DNA of 64,000 bases from CAWAHD01 sp963781785 (lineage in GTDB: Bacteria; Planctomycetota; Planctomycetia; Isosphaerales; Isosphaeraceae). The stretch spans positions 2,480,001-2,544,000 of the forward strand of contig CAWAHD010000001.1 in NCBI GenBank assembly GCA_963781785.1, written 5' to 3'. The notes below the pieces were generated by a model that did no database searches, was not told the DNA's origin, and saw nothing but the letters and a program-made list of their open reading frames with translations. Each line of letters begins with the position of its first letter. The stretch's first letter is position 1. The translations under genes were made by a program, and so were the position numbers. Shown here one piece after another: positions 1 to 9,679 of the stretch.

Positions 1-382
1 CCAGCTCCTTACCGCTGAACTCGGCGATGGCCGAGCCCCCCTCTGTCGGAACCAAAAACGAGTCGTGCTTCTCGGCAGTGAGCCCCGTCATGGGCTGGAA
101 CCAGTGCGTGAAGTGCGTCGCCCCGTGCTCCATCGCCCATTCCCGCATCGTGGCCGCGACGACGTCGGCGATCGACGAGTCGAGCGGGGCTCCCTTCTTG
201 ACTGTGTTGCGCAGGGCCTTGTACACATTCTCCGGCAGCCGGGCCTTCATCACCTCGTCGGAAAAGACGTTGATGCCGAATAGTTGGCGAATCGATGCCG
301 CCACCCGCGGCGCGCGCCGGCCATTCGTCGGCCATGAAGTGATCGCGCTGATGGCGGAATCGCGGGCCCGGGAAGGTTGCAT
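1..382 (-). CDS. glnN: Glutamine synthetase type III, N-terminal part (cut by window edge)
   Basis: The reading frame runs from an ATG at 382 down through base 2 and leaves the window. The 127 visible residues match the start of type III glutamine synthetase (GSIII): FGINVFSDEVMKARLP near residue 35, then ATHFTHWFQPMTGLTAEKHD and EFSGKEL. These are the characteristic N-terminal blocks of GSIII, not of type I or II enzymes. The enzyme makes glutamine from glutamate, ammonia and ATP in the cytoplasm. A GGAG lies 8 bases before the ATG. The catalytic core is outside the window, so completeness cannot be judged. The gene symbol follows common use for GSIII. Confidence 0.9.
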   Translation of the reverse strand, partial: MQPSRARDSAISAITSWPTNGRRAPRVAASIRQLFGINVFSDEVMKARLPENVYKALRNTVKKGAPLDSSIADVVAATMREWAMEHGATHFTHWFQPMTGLTAEKHDSFLVPTEGGSAIAEFSGKEL

Positions 383-608
383 GGCGTTTCTCCGTGGAAC
401 GATGCTTTCGACCAATTCATTCAGGTGTGGCAACAAGGGGGCTTCATCCAATCGAAAGTGCGTGGGAGAGACGCCGCGATGGATTCGCCGTCGGAAGTGC
501 GCCGGGTTGGAAAGATGCAGCCTCGTGACACTTCGGACAGAAAACTATACCCGGATTGACACACCGGTTCCAGAGCCTGTCCATCCGGGATGAAGCGATC
601 CGACCCGC

Positions 609-1148
609 TCACTTCGCGTCCTTGGGTTTGTCGAGCTTGGCGAGGAACTTCTTGGGATCGGCCTTGAAGTCTTCCTCACAGCCATCACAGCAGAGATAGA
701 CGGTTCGCCCCTCGGCGCTCACCTTGATCGGTTTGCCCATCCCGCCCAGTTTGTGGGTGCTCACCGGGCAGACGGCCTGCGCGATTGCGGCATCTTGTTC
801 GGAGGCCGGCAACTTGTTGATTCCGGCAAGCTCCTTGGCCGACAAGTTGGTTGCCTTGGCATCCGGCTTGGCGTTGTCCGAGGTCTTGGGCGCTTCAACC
901 TTGGGGGTGTCGTCGCCCTTCTTGGCCGCGTCGGGTTTGGTCGTGGCGGGCGCAGCCGCGGGTGTCATTTCTTTGGATTCCCCCGCGTCGGGAGCCCGTT
1001 TGAGGATTTTGGGCGATGGCGGCTGGCTCTGCTTGGGCGCGGGGGTCGGGTTCGAGACAGGCGGAGGCGGCGACTCGGGCTCGCCCGCGCAGCCCGCGGC
1101 CGCCCCCAGGATGAAGATGGTGCCGATTGATCTTCGGATCGCATTCAT
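609..1148 (-). CDS. Lipoprotein with Cys-rich metal-binding-type C-terminal domain
   Basis: This protein of 179 residues starts with MNAIRRSIGTIFILGAAAGC, a short signal peptide ending in a lipobox-like AAGC, so it is probably a lipoprotein with the mature N-terminus at Cys20. A Pro/Ala/Lys-rich linker of about 80 residues follows. The C-terminal 55 residues carry CPVSTHKLG and YLCCDGCEEDF, the CP...CCxxC pattern seen in small YHS/TRASH-like metal-binding domains of planctomycete secreted proteins. The longer frame begins at 1238, but the signal peptide fixes the start at 1148. The metal and the partner are unknown. It is transcribed toward the glutamine synthetase gene, with a gap of about 230 bases in which I see nothing. 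Confidence 0.7.
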   Translation of the reverse strand: MNAIRRSIGTIFILGAAAGCAGEPESPPPPVSNPTPAPKQSQPPSPKILKRAPDAGESKEMTPAAAPATTKPDAAKKGDDTPKVEAPKTSDNAKPDAKATNLSAKELAGINKLPASEQDAAIAQAVCPVSTHKLGGMGKPIKVSAEGRTVYLCCDGCEEDFKADPKKFLAKLDKPKDAK

Positions 1149-1306
1149 CGGAGAATTCTCGCGTCGTAAGGGAAATCGATCGGAGTGAACAAGGCGCTCA
1201 GGGCGGCGCCACCAGTACGAGCCCAATTCTAACCGCACGGATTCCGGTCCGCCAAGACGGCCGCAGGATGGGATCTGACGAAGCGCAGCTCAGGCCCGAG
1301 CCGCGA

Positions 1307-2365
1307 TCAACCCGGCGGCAGGCCGAGCGAGCGTGCCGCGACGGGAGCGCTACCTTCGGGGACGCCCCGGTAGAACCGGCGATTCTCGAGCGCGAAGATC
1401 TTGTCGGTGAACGCTTCGCCGGCTTGCGGATCGATCGCCTGGCGCGCCACGATGTTGACCTTCGCATCCATGTCGTCAACATAGGAAACGATCAATGCCT
1501 CCAGGGTGAGCGGAGCGACGGGTGATCCGAATTCGCGCTTGCCGTGGTGTGCCAGGATGGCATGCTCCAGGCACAGGAGCAGCTCCTGCGGGAATCCCTC
1601 GATCCGGCCCGCGGCCTCGCGGACCATGTCTCGCCCCATCAAGATGTGGCCGACCAGGCTCCCTTCCTTCGTGTATTTCGCCTCGAGGGGATGGTACTCA
1701 AGCTCGCGCAGCTTGCCGATGTCGTGCAGGACCGTGGCCGCGACGATCAGGCCGCGATTGAGCGGAGGATCCAGCTCGTCGTAGTAATTGGCATAGTGGT
1801 CGGCCAGGAATCCGGCGATCCGCGTCATGCTCCAGACGTGCTCGAGCAAGCCCGCCGTGTACGAGTGATGGAAGTTCTGCGCGGCCGGCATCCGGCTGAA
1901 CAGCACGACGTTCTGGTCGAGAATGCTCCGGACCAGGGTCTTGAGCGCCGGATGGGTCACGTACCGCTCGATCAAGACGTCGAGCTTCTTGAGCAGATCG
2001 GCGGGTGCATACTTGCTGCTGGGAACCAGGTCGAAGAAGTCGTAGCCCTCGCGCGCGTCGTCCTCGGTGGCTGCGCGAGCGCCCAGGATGTCGAGCTGCA
2101 AGCCGAAGCGGATGTCATGCCGGGCCAGGACATGGAGACGAAACGCGGTCCCTTCCTTCCACGACTCGGCGTCCTTGTAGAACCGGCTGTCGTGCCACAA
2201 CGCCGATTCCACGACGGCGCGCCTGTCGCGGAAGACACATTTCACATAAGGATGGTTGGATTTGGTCAAACCTCGCGTTTTCTTGACGAGAGCCGCGTAG
2301 CACACGGCCTCCTGGCCGTCGACGAGGTCCGACAGCTTGATCACCACCCCGTTCCCAGCCGCCAT
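1307..2365 (-). CDS. YhaM-like 3'-5' exoribonuclease/HD-domain nucleic-acid hydrolase
   Basis: The protein has an N-terminal OB-fold-like region (about residues 5-100) followed by an HD phosphohydrolase domain. Visible HD elements are NFHHSYTAGLLEHV, the central VLHDIGK and ILAHHGKREFGSP, and the YVDDMDAK segment. This order and spacing match the YhaM family, which in Bacillus degrades single-stranded RNA or DNA from the 3' end using divalent metal. The length of about 350 residues is somewhat above YhaM (about 314). The frame is also open to an ATG at 2413. I chose the ATG at 2365 because the OB-like fold begins directly after it, but the start is not certain. The exact substrate is inferred from the family. 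Confidence 0.85.
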   Translation of the reverse strand: MAAGNGVVIKLSDLVDGQEAVCYAALVKKTRGLTKSNHPYVKCVFRDRRAVVESALWHDSRFYKDAESWKEGTAFRLHVLARHDIRFGLQLDILGARAATEDDAREGYDFFDLVPSSKYAPADLLKKLDVLIERYVTHPALKTLVRSILDQNVVLFSRMPAAQNFHHSYTAGLLEHVWSMTRIAGFLADHYANYYDELDPPLNRGLIVAATVLHDIGKLRELEYHPLEAKYTKEGSLVGHILMGRDMVREAAGRIEGFPQELLLCLEHAILAHHGKREFGSPVAPLTLEALIVSYVDDMDAKVNIVARQAIDPQAGEAFTDKIFALENRRFYRGVPEGSAPVAARSLGLPPG

Positions 2366-2563
2366 CGCTCGCCGCCCTTTCCCGGACCAGTTCTCGATTC
2401 CAAAATCGCGCACTCATCCAATTATGACGACGATCGCCTCATGGATACAATGTACAGCCTGACCGATGCGCACGTTCGTCAGACGGTCCTGGACCGCAGG
2501 ATCGGATCGGGGCCGGCGCTTGGGCGGAACCGATTGTTGTGCCAAGGCGACGGAGGGGTTTTG

Positions 2564-4169
2564 ATGGCGACAACCCGAAACGGCCATGTGACTGCGGCGA
2601 CGAACCTGGGCATTCTGCCGCCGCCCGCTTCCCTGCGTGAGGCGGTGCGTGGCCCCTGGGATGCGATCGTGGTCGGCGCCGGGCATAACGGCCTGACCTG
2701 CGCGGCGTACCTGGCGAAAGCCGGCAAGCGGGTGCTGGTGCTCGAGAGCCGGCGCAGGGTCGGTGGTGCCTGCACCCTCGATCAGGTCTGGCCGGGCTAT
2801 CGCATCTCGCCGTGCGCCTACCTGGTCGGGCTCTTGCACCCGCTCGTCATCGACGAGCTGGCGATGGCGGACTACGGCTTTCGGTGGCTGCCGGCCACGG
2901 CCGGCATGTTCGTGCCGTTCGACGACGGCACCAGCGTGCAGCTCTGGGACGATGACGCCCTCTGCGAACAGGAGATTGTCCGCCTTGCGCCCGGTGACTT
3001 GCGCGGCTGGCGGCGCATTCTGTGGCGTGAAGCAGCGGCTGCGCGACCTTCTGCGGCCACTCGGGGAGCGTGATCTCTGGGTTGGCAAGCCACCGTCACG
3101 CGATGAGATCGAAACCCGGCTTGGCGTCGACCAGGAGGCTCGCAAGCTGCTGTTCGAGTGGTCGATGGTCGAGTTCGTCGAGCATTATCTGAGCGACGAG
3201 CGCCTCCAGGTGGCCTACCTTGGCCAGGGCGTGATCGGCACGTTCGCCAGCCCTCACGATCCCGGAACCGCGTCGATCCACTTTCATCACCAGTCAGGCC
3301 GGCTGGGGGGCGTGCCCGGGATGTGGGGCTACGTCCTGGGGGGAATGGGCATGGTCTCGTTCATCCTCTGCGACATCGCTCGCGACCTGGGAGCCGTCGT
3401 CTTGACCGGTGTTCCGGTCGCCCGGATCATTCCCGAGGTCGGTGTCGAGCTCGAGGGCGGCGAACGCATCGAAGCGCGTTCTGTCGTGTCCAACGCCGAT
3501 CCTCGCGTCACGCTCCGACTGCTGGGGGACCACGCCGACCAAGCCTGGCGCGCCCGGGTTCTGGCCATCCCCCAGACGGGCTGCACCGTCAAGCTCAATA
3601 TCGTGCTCAAGGAACTGCCCAGCTTCACGGCGCGGCCCGGCACGCGGATGCCTCATCACCTGGGCCAGATCAACACGCCTCTTTCCAAGGAGGCGTGGCA
3701 GGCGGGCTACGAGGCGGCACGCGCCGGACGCCTGCCCGAGCGGCTCTGGACCGAGCTGTATTTTCACACCGCACACGACCCGAGCGTGGCACCCGACGGC
3801 GTCCACACGATGAGCGTTTTCGCCCAGTATGTTCCAGAAACGTTTGCCCAGGGCGACTGGGACAGTCGGCGCGGCGACGTCAAGGATCTGGCGATCGGCT
3901 CGATCGCTCGTTACTGCGACAATATTCCCGAAGCCGTGCTCGATGTGCAGGTTCTCGGCCCGCCGGATATCGAGCGCGAGGTCGGCCTGACCGGCGGCCA
4001 CATCTTCCAGGGGGAGTGCCTGCCCGGTTTCATGTGGGATGAGCGGCTGAAGGCGCGAACGCCAATGCCGGGCGTCTTCCTGTGTGGGGCCTGCACACAC
4101 CCCGGCGGCAGCGTGATCGCGATCAACGGCCGCAACGCCGCGATGGAGGTTCTCGCGGATTCGTCGTGA
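2564..4169 (+). CDS. Phytoene desaturase-like FAD-dependent oxidoreductase (frameshifted)
   Basis: An FAD-binding Rossmann motif (VVGAGHNGLTCAAYLAKAGK) lies near residue 35 and is followed by VLESRRRVGGACT, typical of the CrtI/phytoene desaturase-like family. The C-terminus has the matching FAD motif PGVFLCGACTHPGG followed by AINGRNAAMEVL. Members oxidise or isomerise polyene and related substrates; the substrate here is unknown. The ATG at 2564 has GGAGGGG upstream. The frame breaks near 3011-3022: GDLRGWRR continues as FCGVKQRLRDLLRP one base later, which fits one extra base. Both halves match the same family, so I treat this as one gene. No carotenoid genes flank it. Confidence 0.82.
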
Positions 4170-4185
4170 GCGAATTGGAAGCCTG

Positions 4186-5116
4186 TCACACGACCTGTCG
4201 AAAATACTCCAGGGCCTGCTCGAGCCCCTGCGCGATCGACTTTTGGCTCCCAGCCGAGCAGGTTCCGCGCCCGGGTGATGTCGGGCTTGCGGCGCTTGGG
4301 GTCATCCTGCGGCAGTTCGTTGTAGACGATCTTGCTTCGGGAATCGCCGACCAGCGAGATAATCTCCTCGGCAAGCTGCATCACGGTGATCTCATTGGGA
4401 TTGCCCAGGTTGACGGGCTCGGAGAAGTCCGTGCTGAGCAGCCGGACGATTCCCTCGACCAGGTCGGATACGTAGCAGAAGCTGCGGGTCTGTTCGCCGC
4501 GGCCGTAAATGGTGATCGGTTCGCCCTGAAGGGCCTGCTTCATGAAGTTGGGCAAGACCCGGCCGTCATTGAGCCGCATTCTTGGCCCATACGTGTTGAA
4601 AATGCGGACAATCCGCGTTTTCACACCGTGGTAGCGATGGTAAGCCATGGTGATCGCTTCGGCGAACCGCTTGGCTTCATCGTAGCAGCCTCGAGGGCCG
4701 ATCGGGTTGACGTTTCCCCAGTAATCTTCGGACTGAGGATGAACTTCGGGGTCGCCGTAGACCTCGGAGGTGCTGGCGAGCAGGAACCGGGCGTCCTTGG
4801 CCTTGGCCAGGCCCAGGGCGTTGTGGGTGCCGAGCGAGCCCACCTTGAGCGTTGGGATCGGATGTGTCAGGTAGTCGACGGGGCTGGCCGGACTGGCGAA
4901 ATGGAGCACGTTGTCCACCGGTCCATCGATCTCGATCGGCTCGGAGACATCGTGCTCGATGAAGCGGAACGCAGGCCGCTCCAAGAGGGGGGCCAGGTTA
5001 CGGCGGCTGCCGGTCAACAGGTTGTCGACGCAGATGACCTGATCGCCGTCGCCCAGGAATCGCTCGCAGAGATGCGAGCCGATGAAACCCGCTCCACCGG
5101 TGATGACCGTGATCAA
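4186..5116 (-). CDS. UDP-glucuronate decarboxylase-type SDR (extended NAD-sugar epimerase/decarboxylase), frameshifted near the end
   Basis: This is an extended short-chain dehydrogenase that acts on nucleotide sugars. The N-terminal NAD motif is TGGAGFIGSHLCERFL, the catalytic region is STSEVYGDP with the YDEAKR Tyr/Lys pair, and RIFNTYGPRM and GEQTRSFCYVSDLVEGI follow. These are hallmarks of UDP-xylose synthase, which converts UDP-glucuronate to UDP-xylose. The likely start is a TTG at 5116, because AGGAGG lies 7 bases before it and the next residues are ITVITGGAGF. Near the C-terminus the frame breaks at a four-base run (4241-4244). Removing one base gives LGWEPKSIAQGLEQALEY and a normal end. 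A substrate other than UDP-glucuronate is possible. Confidence 0.87.
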
Positions 5117-5342
5117 GGATAGCCCTCCTGACTGTGTGGGAAACCCCGAGGTTCGCTTCCATCGGCCTGACGACCGGCCAGACGCCCAAAATACAGTGCA
5201 GCCCCGGGGTTGGCAATCGCACCGGCTCTCGACGAACAACCGCAGATTCCGTGCCAGCGTATAGCGGAAGCGCGATCGATGCCTGCTCGCGTCAGAAAGG
5301 CTAGAATACCGTTCGCCAGTCGCCAGCCTTTGCCCTGCGGAA

Positions 5343-6032
5343 TTACCGGCCTCGGCGAGTGCGACTCGAATTCGAAGCCGGCCGGCGTGGTTGCGAATCG
5401 CGCGCTACCGGTCCGTTGGCTCCTTTCATGCCGAACCGCGATCGCAATGAATAGAGCCACGCGAACAAGCGCCGGTGTCTTGGTGCCGCGGGAGCCGGCA
5501 CTTCCGCCTCGGGATCCGGGCCCGGCTCGTTGTGGGCAAGCAGCTTGGCGAGGTCGAGCCCGAACGGGCGGAACTCCGCATTGTAGCCGCTTGTCCGCAT
5601 CTGCAGGACCATGAGCAACCCTGCGACCGAGTTGTGCGTGTGCACGAAGAACAATGTGCCATTCAAGTGCGGACGAGGCTCCTTGCACAGCCAGCGAATG
5701 ACCTCCATTCCGCAGTCGACCTGATTGACGTCCACGAAATGCTGACCGCCCAGGTCGTGGTCCAGGTGGACCTCGTCCCAGGGTTCCGTCATGCGGTCGA
5801 GGCATTCGGCGACCGTTTTGACCCAGACGGCCTCCGGGTTCTCACTCAAGAACGTCTCGGCGCGTCGCGGGTCGTCATCGAGGAACAGGAGACGCCGCGG
5901 CGCCGCACGCTTTGGCTCCCTCGAGAACGCGCGCAAAAAGGGCAGGGCGGCCTGGCGCAGACGAGCGATTCTCGTGCGGCCGATTCCACCAGGTTCCGTC
6001 GAAGTTGGGACATTCATGACAAACGTCGGCAT
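5343..6032 (-). CDS. Cyclic-phosphate processing receiver-like domain protein
   Basis: The core resembles the receiver-like family called cyclic-phosphate processing receiver domain: RRLLFLDDDPRRAETFL, then WDEVHLDHDLGG, DCGMEVIRWL and FFVHTHNSVAG. It has acidic residues at the receiver-like positions, but the family is thought to process cyclic phosphates of nucleic acids and not to take part in ordinary phosphorelay; that role is taken from the family and not shown here. A basic, Pro-rich tail follows the domain. The start is uncertain: an ATG at 6098 would overlap the upstream gene by 22 bases and add a basic, low-information leader, so I prefer the ATG at 6032. It probably shares a transcript with the upstream gene. 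Confidence 0.65.
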   Translation of the reverse strand: MPTFVMNVPTSTEPGGIGRTRIARLRQAALPFLRAFSREPKRAAPRRLLFLDDDPRRAETFLSENPEAVWVKTVAECLDRMTEPWDEVHLDHDLGGQHFVDVNQVDCGMEVIRWLCKEPRPHLNGTLFFVHTHNSVAGLLMVLQMRTSGYNAEFRPFGLDLAKLLAHNEPGPDPEAEVPAPAAPRHRRLFAWLYSLRSRFGMKGANGPVARDSQPRRPASNSSRTRRGR

Positions 6033-6076
6033 CGCGCGTCGCGGACCACCCAGGCGACTGACGTCGCTCGATCGGG

Positions 6077-6457
6077 TCACGCCTCGGCCTCGCGACATTC
6101 GTTATCGCGGCGGGACCGCACTTCCGGCAGCGGGTACTCGCCGATGGGCAGGCCGGCCGACGCCACCTCGTGCAGCCGCGAATAGCCCCGTGTGACCCGC
6201 CCCTCTTCGGCTTTGACGAACGCCGCGTCCAGGTGTTCCTTCGAAAAAACCCCGTCGACCTCTACGGGTGAGAATCGGTCGTCCACGATGAATTGAGCCA
6301 GGATCGGATCGCACCGGATGTGGCGCTCGGGAAACTTGTGCAAGACCTCCCACTCCACTTCGCCCAGGACGTAGCGGAGGTAAAGGTCGGAATCGGTGAT
6401 CTCCTCGACCTCTTGACCGCACACCGTGCACAGATAGCCTCGCTCGCAGCCGGCCAT
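6077..6457 (-). CDS. Hypothetical protein with a single CxxC motif
   Basis: About 126 residues. The N-terminus has CERGYLCTVCGQEVEEIT, giving a CxxC pair that could be half of a zinc ribbon. The rest is a mixed alpha/beta-looking sequence (LYLRYVLGEVEWEVLHKFPE, then PILAQFIVDDRFSPVEV). I do not recognise the family by name. The sequence reads as a real protein: codon use resembles the neighbours and it sits in line with the receiver-like gene downstream. A TTG six bases upstream of the chosen ATG is an alternative start. No function is proposed. Confidence 0.6.
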   Translation of the reverse strand: MAGCERGYLCTVCGQEVEEITDSDLYLRYVLGEVEWEVLHKFPERHIRCDPILAQFIVDDRFSPVEVDGVFSKEHLDAAFVKAEEGRVTRGYSRLHEVASAGLPIGEYPLPEVRSRRDNECREAEA

Positions 6458-6514
6458 GGTCAATCGCTCATCGGAAGCGGAAGACTTGATCCATCTTACC
6501 TCGCAATGCGGCTT

Positions 6515-7300
6515 TCAGCATCCCAGCACATCTTCCATCGAATACAATCCGGGCGGTTTACCAGCCAGGAACCGGGCGGCATCCAGAGCGCCGTGCGCAA
6601 ATCCGTCGCGATTATTGGCGCGGTGAGTCAATTCGAGAGTCTCTCCCGGCAGGGCGAAGACGACGGTGTGCTCGCCCGGACAGTCGGCGATCCGGAGGGC
6701 GTGGATGTCGACCGCACTCTGGGAGGTCTCCGGCGTCCCGCCTCGCTCGCTTTTCGCCAGCCCCCGGCCGGCAAACTCGGCCAGCCGCAGGGCGGTGCCG
6801 CTGGGCGCGTCTTTCTTGGTGCGGTGATGCCGCTCGACAATGGCGATGTCAGCGGCTGCTCCCAGCGATCGGGCGGCCTCGCTCACCAGCCGCATCAGCA
6901 GATTGACCGCCCGGCTCATGTTGGGAGCGATCAGGAGGGGGATTCCCGTGGCCGACGATTCAAGCTGCTGGCGCTCTATCGGGTCCAGGCCGGTCGTGCC
7001 GATGACCAGCGGAATCTTTCGCTGGACGCATGCCTCCACAATCCCGAGCGTCGCGTGCGGAAGTGAAAAATCGATGACGACGTTGATGGCCCGATCGGCT
7101 GGCAGCGACGAGCTGAGCGGGACCCCCAGGGGCGCGACTCCCGCCAGCCGGCCCGCGTCCTCGCCGAGCTGGGGATGCCCCACCCGCTCCACGCCGGCGG
7201 CGAGCAAAAGCGTCGGGTCCAGGGCGATGAGCTGGATCAATCGCGTGCCCATCCGGCCCGTCGCGCCATGGATGCCGATCGAGAGAGTCGCTTGGCCCAC
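6515..7300 (-). CDS. dapB: 4-hydroxy-tetrahydrodipicolinate reductase
   Basis: This 261-residue enzyme reduces 4-hydroxy-tetrahydrodipicolinate with NAD(P)H in lysine and diaminopimelate synthesis. It shows the N-terminal nucleotide-binding GIHGATGRMGTRLIQL, the VVIDFSLPHAT and IGTTGLDPIERQQLE blocks, and the family signature ERHHRTKKDAPSGTAL with the catalytic His and Lys. The length is normal for DapB. A GTG at 7300 is the likely start, with AGGAG about 9 bases upstream. The preceding thrC ends at 7303, so the two genes are almost touching and are probably one operon of aspartate-family amino acid synthesis. Confidence 0.94.
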   Translation of the reverse strand: MGQATLSIGIHGATGRMGTRLIQLIALDPTLLLAAGVERVGHPQLGEDAGRLAGVAPLGVPLSSSLPADRAINVVIDFSLPHATLGIVEACVQRKIPLVIGTTGLDPIERQQLESSATGIPLLIAPNMSRAVNLLMRLVSEAARSLGAAADIAIVERHHRTKKDAPSGTALRLAEFAGRGLAKSERGGTPETSQSAVDIHALRIADCPGEHTVVFALPGETLELTHRANNRDGFAHGALDAARFLAGKPPGLYSMEDVLGC

Positions 7301-7302
7301 GA

Positions 7303-8765
7303 TCAATGGCTCCTTTGTGCTGAATCGGTTTCCGTGTAGAGAGCGATCGTACGAATGATATCGTCCAGGTCGTTCATGACCGAGACCGGGCGATTGGCGA
7401 AGCCTGCTCGATGCACGCCGCGCGAGCCCAGCACCTGGTCGAACTGGGCCTGGTCGGCGCTGTGATAGGCCACGGTAGCCGTCGGGTCCTTGAGCTGATG
7501 GCCAGTCAAAATGCATACCACCCGGTCTGAGGGTGCGATCACGCCTTCGGCACGGAGCCGCTTGGTCCCAGCAACGCTGGCCGCGCTGGCCGGCTCGCAG
7601 CCCAGCCCGCCCGCTCCCACGCTCGCTTTGGCGTCCATGATCTCCTGGTCCGAGACCGTCGTCACCACGCCATTGCAGAATTCCAGCGCCCTCAAGCACT
7701 TCTTCAAGTTGACAGGCCGGTTGATCTCGATCGCCGATGCCACGGTTGACGCCTTGACCCGTTCCCGGTCGAGCTGCGCGTAATAGTCGCTCACCGTGTT
7801 CATCTCGGGCAGGCCGCTATGCCACCGGAGGTCGCGATGGCCCACCAATTCGGCCAGAGTCTGCGCCCCGCGGCGTTCACGACCGCCAGGCGGGGCACTC
7901 GTGCGATCAAGCCCAGGTAATGGAGCTCGATCAGTGCCTTGCCGAATGCACTCGAATTCCCCAGGTTTCCGCCCGGCACGACGATCCAGTCGGGCACCTC
8001 CCAGCGCAGCCCCTCGAGCACTCGAAAAATGATCGACTTCTGTCCCTCGAGGCGGAACGGATTGACCGAGTTCATCAGATACATTCCCAGGCGGTCGGCC
8101 ACCTGCCGCACGCGCTGCATCGCGTCGTCGAAGTCGCCCGTGATCTGGATCGTCAGCGCACCGTGATCGAGCGCCTGGGCCAGCTTCCCGTACGCAATCT
8201 TCCCCGATCCGATGAAAATGATCGCCCGGAAGCCGAGGTCCGTCGCCGAGCAATACACCGCCAGCGCGGCTGACGTGTTCCCCGTGCTCGCACATGCCAC
8301 ACGTCGCGCCGAAACCATGCGAGCATGCGTGAATGCAGCCGTCATCCCGTTATCTTTGAAGCTTCCGGATGGGTTCATTCCTTCGTACTGGAGCCAGAGA
8401 GCGCCTGGGTCAAGGCCGGTGTACCGCGCGACCTTATCGGCACGTCTCAGCAGGGTTTGGCCCTCGCCGATCGTGACAACCTGGTCGGGAGGGGCGAACG
8501 GGAGCAGCTCGCGGAATCGCCAGACGCCGGAGAAGTTGAGCGGATCGAACCGGTCGTTCCATTTGGCGTCGAATTCGCTGAGGCTTTTGGGAACGGGGAG
8601 GCGGTCCCACTGGTAGACGACGTCGAGCAAGTCGCCGCAGGATGAGCAGGCAAAACAAGATTGATCGACCGCATAGGTCGCCGAGCAGGCCGGGTTGATG
8701 CACTGCTGGAATGCAGCGCCTGCCTTGGCGGGCGATTTCACAAGCGCGGCGGTCGGTTGAGACAT
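7303..8765 (-). CDS. thrC: Threonine synthase (single-base frameshift)
   Basis: This is a PLP-dependent enzyme that converts O-phosphohomoserine to threonine. The N-terminus has a zinc-ribbon-like Cys set (CINPACSATY and CFACSSCGDLL), common in long threonine synthases. The PLP lysine sits in NPSGSFKDNGM, followed by CASTGNTSAALA and the glycine-rich PGGNLGNSSAFGKAL. The frame breaks at a C-run at 7866-7869: one added base turns VVNAAGRRLW into VVNAAGAQTLAELV and rejoins the C-terminal third (YYAQLDRERVKASTVASAI). The total then is 487 residues, normal for this class. The ATG is at 8765. It is followed at once by dapB, consistent with an operon. Confidence 0.9.
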
Positions 8766-8802
8766 GTCTGCCCAGTGCACCGGAGAAACGGATCGCGTAA
8801 AT

Positions 8803-8898
8803 GTAGGTCAGGCTTGCCAGCCTGACGAGATCCTGGATCAGGCTTTCCAGCCTGACGCGAGCGCACCCTGACCTCACGCTGGAAAGCCTGACCTACGA
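8803..8898. repeat. Palindromic REP-like repeat cluster (three copies)
   Basis: Three copies of a short inverted repeat lie in the intergenic space upstream of thrC: 8807-8826 (variant with TTGCC centre), 8837-8856 and an oppositely oriented copy at about 8875-8898. The consensus is GTCAGGCTTTCCAGCCTGAC, usually preceded by GTAG. The arms GTCAGGCT/AGCCTGAC are perfectly complementary. The same element recurs at 19453-19538. It has the look of a REP-type extragenic palindrome. No transposase was seen next to it. Confidence 0.8.
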
Positions 8899-9016
8899 GA
8901 CACTCTAACGGCGACCTCTCTACAACGACAAGCTCGAGCGCCCGCGAGACCTACGGCGCCGGACCAGTCGCGTGCAGAAACAGCGTGGATGATCGTTCAA
9001 GTGATGGGAGTCATCG

Positions 9017-9041
9017 ATCTTTGATTTGTCGAATCAAAGAT
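9017..9041. promoter_or_regulatory. Perfect 10-bp inverted repeat upstream of the ArsR-type gene
   Basis: The arms ATCTTTGATT (9017-9026) and AATCAAAGAT (9032-9041) are perfectly complementary around a 5-base centre. It lies in an AT-rich stretch between the divergent thrC and ArsR-type genes, about 220 bases before the latter. Its symmetry suits a dimeric regulator, possibly the ArsR-type protein itself, but a simple hairpin is also possible. The remaining sequence from 8899 to 9261 shows nothing else I can name. Confidence 0.45.
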
Positions 9042-9261
9042 TTAACTCCTTTTGCGGGACGCTTGGCGGCAAGTTATGAAACGCCGGGATTTTTATTGAC
9101 CTTAGAATTCAATTGAATGAGCGCTCCAAGCGGGCTTGACGCACTGTAGGGATGAATCTATCATAAGCTGTTGCCATCCTCAACAGCCGATGTTGCGGTG
9201 GGCGATGCGCCCAAAGCCAGATTGACGGAAATATTAACGAGATTACAACTTGGGGAAAACG

Positions 9262-9601
9262 ATGCCTCCCTCTTCTTCCAAATCGTCTACGTCGCGGTCG
9301 TCGAAATCCACAGCGGCTTCGGCGCGGCCGGCGTCCGAGATTCGCCGAGTCGCGGAATTGCTCAAGCAGGTTTCTGACCCGACTCGCCTTCAGGTGCTCA
9401 TGCTCTTGAGCGAGAAAGAGCGCAACGTCACCGAGTTGTGTTCCGATCTTGGAACCCAGAGCCAGCCGGCGGTGAGCCATCACCTTGCCTTGCTGCGCCA
9501 TGGCCGACTGATCGAGCCCCGGCGCCGGCAAGCACAATTTCTACGCCTTGACCGACGCCGGCCGCCAACTCGCGCAGGTGGTGTATTCGGTCGTCGGCTG
9601 A
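9262..9601 (+). CDS. ArsR-family winged-helix transcriptional regulator (frameshifted)
   Basis: A Ser/Ala-rich leader of about 30 residues precedes a winged-helix domain: RRVAELLKQVSDPTRLQVLM, then KERNVTELCSDLG and the recognition helix QPAVSHHLALLRHGRLIEP. These are standard ArsR/SmtB-type features. The metal-binding ELCVCDL motif is not present (ELCSDL with a single Cys), so the signal may not be a metal. The frame breaks at a C-run at 9517-9520. Removing one base restores GKHNFYALTDAGRQLAQVVY and a stop at 9599-9601, a normal family ending. The ATG at 9262 is preferred over a TTG at 9250. The target genes are not evident. Confidence 0.83.
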
Positions 9602-9679
9602 GGTGAAGGTCGTCCCACACCAGCCCGGCGCACCAGCGAGGTGGATTTGCGGCATTCCTTCGCCGGCGCATCGGCCTGA

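Noticed and set aside
27..593. Plus-strand frame at the window start
   Set aside because: It is antisense to the glutamine synthetase III N-terminus, which has clear family motifs.
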